This document shows positions 33,215 to 39,059 of a stretch of 39,059 nt of DNA, one piece after another; the first letter of the stretch is position 1, and the number at the start of each line of letters is the position of its first letter. A model generated the notes under the pieces. The model was not told the origin of the DNA and searched no databases. It saw only the letters and a program-made list of their open reading frames with translations. A program made the position numbers and the translations under genes. Source of the DNA: Anaerolineae bacterium (GTDB lineage: Bacteria; Chloroflexota; Anaerolineae; Anaerolineales; E44-bin32); contig DUEZ01000026.1 of the NCBI GenBank assembly GCA_011174825.1, forward strand, positions 1-39,059, read 5' to 3'.

Positions 33215-33466
33215 ATGGATGTAGAAGCTGCTCAAGCAATCGCACAAGGTCTGAAATTCTTAGGAGCAGGCTTGGCCATGGTAGGCACACTTGGTGCAGG
33301 TCTGGGGATTGGTATCCTCGGTAGTGGCGCCGTACAGGGGATCGCCCGTAATCCTGACGCGGCAGGGACGATCCAGCTTAACATGATCCTCGCGATCGCC
33401 TTTGCGGAGGCTGTTGCTATTTATGCGCTTGTTGTGGCGATGCTGATTCTGTTTGTTGGTGGTTAA
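33215..33466 (+). CDS. atpE: ATP synthase F0 subunit c
   Basis: The 83-residue proteolipid has two helices joined by the polar loop ARNPDAAG. The ion-binding carboxylate is E65 in LAIAFAEAVAIYALV. The residue after it is Ala, not Ser/Thr, and helix 1 is GAGLGIGILGSGAVQG, lacking the Gln that marks sodium-binding rings, so a proton-type ring is likely. GGAGG lies about 10 nt before the ATG. It is followed by the b-delta fusion after 116 bp. Confidence 0.97.
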   Translation: MDVEAAQAIAQGLKFLGAGLAMVGTLGAGLGIGILGSGAVQGIARNPDAAGTIQLNMILAIAFAEAVAIYALVVAMLILFVGG

Positions 33467-33582
33467 CTCATAGAGTTCAATGTGAGCCACTGGCACGAAC
33501 TCACAGACATCTATCCGCAAAGTCGACCAAAGCACATGTGGGAACGGATCACAAGCCGGAGCTCATCGAGAGGAGGGGTTCC

Positions 33583-34320
33583 TTGGAAGGATTAGGCATC
33601 AATCTCGGCTATCTGCTGGTTCAGATTTTTAATTTCCTCATTATCCTCGTGATGTTGATAGGTTGGGTTTACCGTCCGATTCTCAATATGCTCGAACGCC
33701 GAAGGGAAACTCTTGCACAAGGTTTGGAGGATGCGAGGGTAGCTGCAGAAGCAAGATCGAACGCGGAAAAAGAAGCCCAAGCTATCAGCGACAAGGCGCA
33801 ACAGGACGCACATGAACGGGTACGTGAAGCCACGGAACGAGCCGAACAAGTGGCAAAGGATATCCGAGCTGCTGCAGAACAGGAAGCGGTTCAAATACGA
33901 GAACAAGCAGCTGAGGGAGCGGAGCAGGCTAAAACGCAAGCCCTTGTAGATTTGCGAGGCCAAGTCGCCGCGTTAGCAATAGCGGCTGCTCAAAAAGTCA
34001 TTGGCGAGGCGCTTGATGAAAAACGTCAACACGCGCTGATCGAGGAATTCTTTAGCGGGGTGCGAGAGGGTGAAGTTGTGATTCTGGAAGCAGAGACGCT
34101 TGCCGGAGCTAGTGCTCAAGTCACCAGCGCGCTTCCGCTCACCGAGAGGGAAAAGGAAACGGTACGGGAGGAGATCGTAGGAAAAATAGGCGCCGGAGCC
34201 ACGATAAGCTTTCGCGTCAACCCAAGTATATTGGGAGGTTTGGTCATTCGCGTTGGTGATAAAGTGCTCGATGGATCTGTTGCCAGAAAGCTTGAAAGTT
34301 TACGCCAGAGTCTATACTAG
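33583..34320 (+). CDS. ATP synthase b subunit fused to the C-terminal domain of delta
   Basis: The 245 residues start with one membrane helix (LGYLLVQIFNFLIILVMLIG), then WVYRPILNMLERRRE and a long Ala/Glu/Arg-rich coiled coil to about residue 150 (AAQKVIGEALDEKRQHAL), which is a complete b subunit. The last ~75 residues, VTSALPLTEREKE ... ILGGLVIRVGDKVLDGSVAR, are the C-terminal domain of the delta (OSCP) subunit. The N-terminal helical bundle of delta, which contacts F1 alpha, is missing. TTG 33583 is chosen because AGGAGG lies 6 nt before it. No atpA, atpG, atpD or atpC follows. Similar extended b subunits occur in delta-less alternative ATPases, but the c ring here is not of the sodium type. 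Confidence 0.88.
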   Translation: MEGLGINLGYLLVQIFNFLIILVMLIGWVYRPILNMLERRRETLAQGLEDARVAAEARSNAEKEAQAISDKAQQDAHERVREATERAEQVAKDIRAAAEQEAVQIREQAAEGAEQAKTQALVDLRGQVAALAIAAAQKVIGEALDEKRQHALIEEFFSGVREGEVVILEAETLAGASAQVTSALPLTEREKETVREEIVGKIGAGATISFRVNPSILGGLVIRVGDKVLDGSVARKLESLRQSLY

Positions 34321-34360
34321 TGCTCTATCAATTAATGTATTTTGTCCAATAGCAAACGAA

Positions 34361-34385
34361 GCACCCTGAGCCTTTCGAAGGGTGC
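34361..34385 (+). repeat. Small hairpin of the CCTGAG/TTCGAAGG repeat family
   Basis: GCACCCT at 34361-34367 pairs with AGGGTGC at 34379-34385. The loop GAGCCTTTCGA shares the 'CCTGAG ... TCGAAGG' theme of the repeats at 6588-6851. It lies 41 bp after the b-delta gene. Confidence 0.55.
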
Positions 34386-34400
34386 GGTCAGTAAACAGAA

Positions 34401-34431
34401 GTCATCCTTCGACAAGCTCAGGATGACTTTT
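34401..34431 (+). terminator. Probable intrinsic terminator of the ATP synthase operon
   Basis: GTCATCCT (34401-34408) and AGGATGAC (34420-34427) form a perfect 8 bp stem with loop TCGACAAGCTC, followed by TTTTCTCTTT. The stem is the same sequence as the ends of the MITE-like repeats (CAGGATGAC), so a repeat copy appears to serve as terminator. Confidence 0.65.
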
Positions 34432-34513
34432 CTCTTTAGAAATCTTCATCATGAAGCAATCCAAGCTAGCTTACATTTGACCAAATGAAACGAGCCTACT
34501 AAACTTGAGTGTT

Positions 34514-36079
34514 ATGTCTAACACTGCCCAGATTATGCGTTTACATCATTTAATCCAGAGTATTCCGGAACTTGATCTCGGCGGTCTGGCTGATCTTGAG
34601 ATCAAGGCGTTGACCGCCGACTCGCGTCAAGTACTACCTGGCTCGATGTTTGTGGCTGTGCGAGGGACGGTTTCTGATGGGCACGAATATCTCCCCGAAG
34701 CCGTCTCGCGAGGGGCGACGGCTTTGATGGGTGAAGAACCTGATCCTTCGTTAGGGGTTCCTTATCTTCGTGTTCGCGACTCCAGAGAGTGTTTAGCCCA
34801 TCTGGCTGCTGCTTGGTATGGGAACCCTTCCCGTAAATTGGTCATGGTTGGAGTGACCGGCACAGATGGAAAGACCACAACGGTCAATCTGATCTACCAC
34901 ATCTTACAGGCGGCAGGTTTCAAGGTTGGGATGATCACGACAGTTAATGCCGTGATAGGAGAGCGTACCTTGGATACTGGTTTGCATGTCACTACGCCAG
35001 ATGCGCTCGATACCCAGAAGTATCTATCCCAGATGGTCGAGGTCGGTATGACGCATTGTGTCATCGAGGCGACCTCTCACGGGATTGCACAACGCAGGAT
35101 AGCTGCCTGTGATTTTGATATCGCGGCGATAACCAACATAACGCACGAGCATCTTGATTACCATGGATCGTATGAAGCTTACCGAGCGGCAAAAGGCGAC
35201 CTTTTTGCTTGGCTGGGGGAGGGAGAAGAGAAGGAAGGGGGCCCTGGAAAAACGGCTATTCTGAATATTACGGATACATCATATGAGTTCCTTAAATCAA
35301 TAACTACTGTGCGTCAGGTAACCTATGGTTTGGAACCTGGAGGGGATGTGTTTGCAGATGGATGTTCCAGCAATGTAGAAGGGCTAGAATTTGTAGCCCA
35401 TGGCCGAGGTTACGATATTCAAGTTCGAAGTCCTTTGATCGGTGGGTTTAACCTCCAGAACTGTTTAGCGGCATTTACCACTACGGTCCATGGTTTGGGG
35501 ATATCCCCAGAGAACGCTAGAGAAGGGATTTCAGCATTAAAGTGTATTCCAGGTCGCATGGAACTCATCGACCTAGGACAGGCATTCCTTGCTATCATCG
35601 ACTTTGCTCATACACCCAACGCGTTACGGAAAGCGCTTGAAACATCACGAAACCTAACAGGTGGCCGTGTGATCGCGGTATTTGGATCGGCAGGATTGAG
35701 GGATCGGGAGAAACGTCGCATAATGGCTGAGATTTCAGCAGAGATGGCTGATCTGACCGTGTTCACCGCTGAAGATCCCCGGACGGAATCCTTGGAAGAT
35801 ATCTTGGAGGAGATGACCGTTGGTGCACGGGGGAAGGGCGGTGTTGAAGGAAAGACCTTTTACCGGGTCCCTGATCGCGGTGAAGCGCTTCGCCTCGCTG
35901 TAAATCACGCTGAGGCTGGAGATTTAGTTATTTCATGTGGCAAGGGTCACGAACAATCGATGTGTTTTGACGAAATTGAATACCCCTGGGATGACCGTAT
36001 CGCGCTCAGGGCTGCGTTGGCAGAGCGATTAGGCATTGATGGACCTTCCATGCCCCGACTCCCAACGAGTCCTAATTAA
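34514..36079 (+). CDS. murE: UDP-N-acetylmuramoyl-tripeptide synthetase (Mur ligase)
   Basis: This cytoplasmic enzyme adds the third amino acid to UDP-MurNAc-L-Ala-D-Glu using ATP. Of about 521 residues, the N-terminal UDP domain has TADSRQVLPGSMFVAVRG, the ATPase P-loop is GVTGTDGKTTTVNLI (about 114-128), AAKGDLFAWL carries the lysine normally carbamylated, and GCSSNVEGLEF and DFAHTPNALRKALE follow. The specificity motif at 420-423 is EDPR, compared with DNPR in meso-DAP enzymes and DDPN in lysine enzymes. The terminal Arg favours DAP, but ornithine is known in some Chloroflexota walls, so the substrate is open. TTG 34505 is an alternative start. It stands alone, with no other mur gene adjacent. 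Confidence 0.93.
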   Translation: MSNTAQIMRLHHLIQSIPELDLGGLADLEIKALTADSRQVLPGSMFVAVRGTVSDGHEYLPEAVSRGATALMGEEPDPSLGVPYLRVRDSRECLAHLAAAWYGNPSRKLVMVGVTGTDGKTTTVNLIYHILQAAGFKVGMITTVNAVIGERTLDTGLHVTTPDALDTQKYLSQMVEVGMTHCVIEATSHGIAQRRIAACDFDIAAITNITHEHLDYHGSYEAYRAAKGDLFAWLGEGEEKEGGPGKTAILNITDTSYEFLKSITTVRQVTYGLEPGGDVFADGCSSNVEGLEFVAHGRGYDIQVRSPLIGGFNLQNCLAAFTTTVHGLGISPENAREGISALKCIPGRMELIDLGQAFLAIIDFAHTPNALRKALETSRNLTGGRVIAVFGSAGLRDREKRRIMAEISAEMADLTVFTAEDPRTESLEDILEEMTVGARGKGGVEGKTFYRVPDRGEALRLAVNHAEAGDLVISCGKGHEQSMCFDEIEYPWDDRIALRAALAERLGIDGPSMPRLPTSPN

Positions 36080-36119
36080 ACATCCTATCCCAACTGAAGT
36101 TGAAAGTTTTAATCAATGT

Positions 36120-36193
36120 CGTAGGTGCAATTCATGCCGTCTCGCACCGTCCGTGCCGCCGGTCTCGCGGCACAGACGGTGAATTGCCCTACG
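36120..36193. repeat. REP-like nested palindrome
   Basis: CGTAGGTGCAATTCATGCCGTC (from 36120) and GACGGTGAATTGCCCTACG (to 36193) are imperfect inverted arms. Inside them GTGCCGC (36153-36159) and GCGGCAC (36167-36173) form a second perfect hairpin. The 'GTAGGGGCAATTC ... GAATTGCCCCTAC' theme is a widespread intergenic repeat. It probably folds in the murE 3' region and might act as a terminator, but no T tract follows. Confidence 0.65.
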
Positions 36194-36485
36194 CTTATTT
36201 GCATCGGGGTTTTACGGGTTCTGATCATAGTTGATTGTTCTAATCCTCAGTGAGTTCGTTGAAACCTTCTGGACGAGTGGAAAGGGTTGCTCCTGAATCC
36301 AAAAACGAGAAACAACTGACAGCGGATCACAATCTTATCGATCTGAAGAGCCAAAAATTACACTTCCCTCATCTCGCAGGACTTCCGATACGCTTGCAGT
36401 ACTGGGGGCTTTCAGCTAAAGTTGTTAGAGGCATAGCTCAGCTGGGCTGTCGCCATCAAGATCATTAAAGTTGGAGAGGGATTTC
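36194..36485. other. Low-content stretch with a tRNA-Ala-like fragment
   Basis: About 290 bases between the palindrome and the next gene. A 72-codon frame from GTG 36250 exists but has no clear ribosome site or recognisable features, so I do not call it a gene. GGCATAGCTCAGCTGGG at 36430-36446 equals the 5' acceptor/D-arm part of many tRNA-Ala genes, but the rest of a tRNA does not follow. Nothing else is evident. Confidence 0.4.
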
Positions 36486-37001
36486 ATGATGAGCGACCTT
36501 CCTGAAACATCACAAGAAGATATTAAATTCGCTTTCCTTGACATCGCTGTTTTTGAGGAGGGAGGGGCGATCCGAGGGGGTTGTTTGGTTACGGACTCGA
36601 ACACCCATCCGTTAGAATTCAGGGTAAGCGGGGCCATAAGACCAACGAACCTGCAAAAAATCCTCTACGGTGATAGCTTAAGCGAGTATATCCGCAACGA
36701 TCTGCTTGGCTTACCGATGATACAGGCGCTTGACAATAAACCCAGCCTCGTCCTGGTTCGGGAAGCCGACTTCCTTAGGTTACGTCCGCAGGTTGATGTT
36801 CCGGTGATATGGGTCACCGTAACGGATGACGGCAGACCCGGTCTCCAAACTCTACCAGGACACGAGCACGAAGCAGAGGCGAGCGTAAATTTGCTTCCTG
36901 CAAGGTTGCGTGGTCAAAGCATTATGGAACCTTTCACACGTATCCGTAATGCGCTTGAGGAAGCACACGGTTTGAAGGTTGGCGAACAACAGCAGGCTTG
37001 A
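36486..37001 (+). CDS. Hypothetical protein coupled to the SNF2-like gene
   Basis: About 171 residues with no signal peptide or membrane helix. The sequence is acidic to neutral, with segments such as RGGCLVTDSNTHPLEFRVSG, IRPTNLQKILYGDSL and KPSLVLVREADFLRLRP that suggest an alpha/beta cytoplasmic domain. I do not recognise the family. GGAGAGGG lies 5 nt before ATG 36486. Its stop is one base before the GTG of the SNF2-like gene, so the two are almost certainly co-translated and may act together. The tail (GEQQQA) is low complexity. Confidence 0.7.
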   Translation: MMSDLPETSQEDIKFAFLDIAVFEEGGAIRGGCLVTDSNTHPLEFRVSGAIRPTNLQKILYGDSLSEYIRNDLLGLPMIQALDNKPSLVLVREADFLRLRPQVDVPVIWVTVTDDGRPGLQTLPGHEHEAEASVNLLPARLRGQSIMEPFTRIRNALEEAHGLKVGEQQQA

Positions 37002-37002
37002 G

Positions 37003-39059
37003 GTGTCCTCCTTACGCTTTTCTATAGGGCGCGTAATAGCTCCGATACAGCGTGTGAAGATTGCAGCAGCCCGTAACCCGCGTCTTTCCACATGTCCGAT
37101 ACTTCAATATCCTCCGATAACACAGATATATAGACGGGGCGATAGCGATAGTCGGTTGTTCTACACAAGACTTACCGGGGTGCCGAACTATGATGCATCC
37201 CCGAAAGATCTAGAACGACCTCATATCATCGATGCTCCAGCGCGTCTTCAACTCCTGGGGGACGTGAATCAGATATTGGACGGTTTGATATCCGGCGAAT
37301 CGCTGGGTATAAGTTTCATCGACCTGGATGAGCAGATGGCTCCCGGACCTCCTCCTTTGACACGGTATTCTCCAGTAGTTGATGCTGAGGGCAAGGTGAG
37401 CGCTGAGATACCCGGGATCAATCTGTTGCGACCATACCTTGAAATCCCATTCCTTTCATCTGAAATTGAACCTTCTCTTGTACCTGTTTCTTTATCTGAA
37501 CATCAAGTTAAGGCAGCGAAGGCTCTCTTTGATCGCCGTGCGCTCCTGTTGGCAGATGATCCAGGAACGGGCAAGAGGGCAGCTATTTGTGTTGCACTCA
37601 CGAATCTTTTCCAGCAGGGCGAAGTGGAGAGAGCGTTAATCCTCTGCCCTGAATGGGCAGGGCGTCAGTGGTTAGGAGCTCTCCATATTTGGGCACCGAG
37701 TATCGCATCCATCTTTGTTAGAGGAGGAAGTGAATGTCGGGAGGTCGGTTGGTATAACCGTGCCCATGTTTACCTTGCGGATTATCAGACATTTGCGGAG
37801 GATATCGAGAATAAGCTCCTAACAATTGGGGAACTCGTATTTGATTTATTGGTATTGGATGGCATCAACAGTATCCGCAATCAGACACGACAAATAACCA
37901 CTGCCCTTAAACTAGTACACGCCGACAAGCGTTGGGCGTTGGCCGGATCGCTCCCAAGCGATCCTGAAGGATGGCTGAATGTCTTTAGCCTTCTCACACC
38001 TGAACGGGTCGGTGATGCGATTGGACTAACGCTCCCGGATATCGAAAAACGTTTCTTCCCCTTTATGCTTCGCCGATCGAGAACAGATCTCATGGAGGCG
38101 TTGCCACGTTTGACGCGTCACGAGGTTTGGCTTGACCTTGACTCTCGACAGGCGCAGGCTTATCAAGAAGCGCTTAGAGAAGAGCGTGATAGGCTCTCGA
38201 AACTCGGTGGAGCCGTGACACGAAATCATGTCATGACTGCTATAAATCGTCTAAAGAAGACCTCTAACTTCACGCAGGATTGGTTGGATGGCGTAAAGGT
38301 TCGTGCATTGGTTGATCTAATCGAAGACCTTTCAAGCTCAGGGGCGAAGATCGTCGTATTCAGCCAATACACAGAAGAAGGACTGGACCGACTGCGGCCT
38401 GCCCTTGAAGCGTATGGTGTCTTGAGTTTATACGAAGAAACTTCCGAGAGTGAGCGAAGTAGGATCTTGGAAGCTTTCCGAAAGGATACCCAATGGCACG
38501 TGCTTTTGATGGAGATGGGAGCACGTACCAATGGCGACCCACTTCCTGAAGTAACCTACATCTTACATTTCGACCATAATTGGAATCCCGCAATCCGGCG
38601 TAGAGCCGAACTCGATATCAATCCAACCATAAGACCAAGTATGCCTTTAGATATTTATGAATTTTGGGTGGCGGATACGATCGACGAAGAGATCTATGCT
38701 CTGCTTGCAGATCGCGGCTTGCTTCCTCGCATGATGCCAGATGAACCACAACCCGTCGATATAGAGGAAAAGCTAACTGTAGATGATTGGTTGAAGGAGG
38801 TACTGGATGTTCCTCCTCCACCTGAACCGGTCTTGGGAGTGACAATGCCCATATCATCGGAGGTTCAACCACCATCGGTCGAACCTGCAGAGGGAGACAT
38901 CCTGCTGCTCCCATCTGAGGTCGAGGACGAAGAAATTGTTGCGGCTGAGGATCAACTTATTGATCGTGCGGAGGAAGAAATCCTACCACTACCGACTGAG
39001 CTTGAGGGTGAAGATATTCTAGCCGCTGAGGAGCAACCACCCTCTGTTGAGCCTATCGA
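37003..39059 (+). CDS. SNF2-like protein with degenerate helicase motifs (3' truncated by window)
   Basis: The frame runs from GTG 37003 to the right edge (685 codons) without a stop. After a ~165-residue N-terminal region it follows the SNF2 plan: motif I ADDPGTGKRAA (184-194), Ia LILCPEWAGRQWLGAL, II LLVLDGINSIRN (D286-N289), III ALAGSLPSD (313-321), the LRRSRTDLMEALPRLT element, IV KIVVFSQYTEEGLDRL, V/VI HFDHNWNPAIRRRAELD (from 524). Key residues are lost: R192 replaces the Walker A Thr, DGIN the DEAH box, AGSL the TGTP, and the Arg-finger motif DRxHRIGQ is absent. ATP hydrolysis is thus unlikely. An acidic C-terminal repeat region (ILLLPSEVEDEE, ILPLPTELEGED) begins near residue 628. Overall structure is preserved, so it is not simple decay. 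Confidence 0.85.
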   Translation, partial: MSSLRFSIGRVIAPIQRVKIAAARNPRLSTCPILQYPPITQIYRRGDSDSRLFYTRLTGVPNYDASPKDLERPHIIDAPARLQLLGDVNQILDGLISGESLGISFIDLDEQMAPGPPPLTRYSPVVDAEGKVSAEIPGINLLRPYLEIPFLSSEIEPSLVPVSLSEHQVKAAKALFDRRALLLADDPGTGKRAAICVALTNLFQQGEVERALILCPEWAGRQWLGALHIWAPSIASIFVRGGSECREVGWYNRAHVYLADYQTFAEDIENKLLTIGELVFDLLVLDGINSIRNQTRQITTALKLVHADKRWALAGSLPSDPEGWLNVFSLLTPERVGDAIGLTLPDIEKRFFPFMLRRSRTDLMEALPRLTRHEVWLDLDSRQAQAYQEALREERDRLSKLGGAVTRNHVMTAINRLKKTSNFTQDWLDGVKVRALVDLIEDLSSSGAKIVVFSQYTEEGLDRLRPALEAYGVLSLYEETSESERSRILEAFRKDTQWHVLLMEMGARTNGDPLPEVTYILHFDHNWNPAIRRRAELDINPTIRPSMPLDIYEFWVADTIDEEIYALLADRGLLPRMMPDEPQPVDIEEKLTVDDWLKEVLDVPPPPEPVLGVTMPISSEVQPPSVEPAEGDILLLPSEVEDEEIVAAEDQLIDRAEEEILPLPTELEGEDILAAEEQPPSVEPI

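Noticed and set aside
33583..34320. Sodium-type alternative (N-) ATPase operon, because of the long b subunit
   Set aside because: Subunit c has E65 followed by Ala and lacks the sodium-site Gln/Ser; gene order atpI-B-E-F is also that of ordinary operons.
36250..36468. 72-codon frame before the hypothetical protein
   Set aside because: It has no clear Shine-Dalgarno, no recognisable domain and contains the tRNA-like fragment; it could be real but cannot be supported.
37439..37639. 66-codon + strand frame and several minus-strand frames to 38914
   Set aside because: They overlap the long SNF2-like frame from GTG 37003, which has clear motifs and remains open to the edge.

Overview
The window looks like a chromosomal piece of a Chloroflexota bacterium, most likely class Anaerolineae. 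This is inferred from gene content: a Thr/Pro 'TPTP'-type secreted protein, DUF6056-like and HGSNAT-like membrane proteins, tandem FemAB ligases, an ATP synthase b subunit fused to part of delta, frequent GTG/TTG starts, and small palindromic repeats. No rRNA or complete tRNA is present, so the placement is provisional.

Layout. (1) 1-6390, + strand: the end of an exopolysaccharide/O-antigen operon with a left-truncated O-antigen ligase/polymerase, an ExoA-like GT2 glycosyltransferase, a polyprenyl glycosylphosphotransferase, an NAD-sugar epimerase and a CapD/FlaA1-type dehydratase, all overlapping or nearly so. (2) 6391-6883: two MITE-like palindromes. (3) 6884-10529, - strand: two polytopic GT-C-like proteins and a Thr/Pro-rich secreted protein. 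(4) 10718-12466, +: a GAF-PAS class III adenylate cyclase with its own promoter. (5) 12424-16252, -: an operon-like run of an MDR oxidoreductase, a short DUF4386-like membrane protein, an M20 amidohydrolase and a D-cysteine desulfhydrase-like PLP enzyme. (6) 16562-21950, -: a membrane protein with Asp boxes, an HGSNAT-like acyltransferase and two FemAB peptidoglycan-bridge ligases. (7) 22107-31726, +: complex I genes nuoA-H-J-K-L-M-M2-N. (8) 31785-34320, +: F0 genes atpI-atpB-atpE-atpF/H fusion. (9) 34514-36079: murE. (10) 36486 to the right edge: a hypothetical protein coupled to a long SNF2-like protein whose catalytic motifs are degenerate; it runs off the window.

Most interesting points. 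The energy cluster encodes only integral-membrane or stalk parts of two rotary/proton-pumping machines: no NuoB/C/D/I/E/F/G and no F1 alpha/beta/gamma/epsilon are present. It carries two nuoM genes and a NuoL with an apparently lengthened lateral helix, matching the published idea of a '2M' complex I with an extra antiporter-like subunit, but NuoM2 has Leu in place of the TM7 lysine. A four-helix-bundle (S23/IVS) gene flanked by AGCTGATAGC-type repeats sits between the two nuoM genes, and a similar hairpin sits between nuoA and nuoH. The b-delta fusion keeps only the delta C-terminal domain. The SNF2-like protein at the right edge has lost the Walker A Thr, the DEAH box and motif VI, so it looks like a pseudo-helicase.

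All family assignments are from reading motifs by eye; no database search was run.
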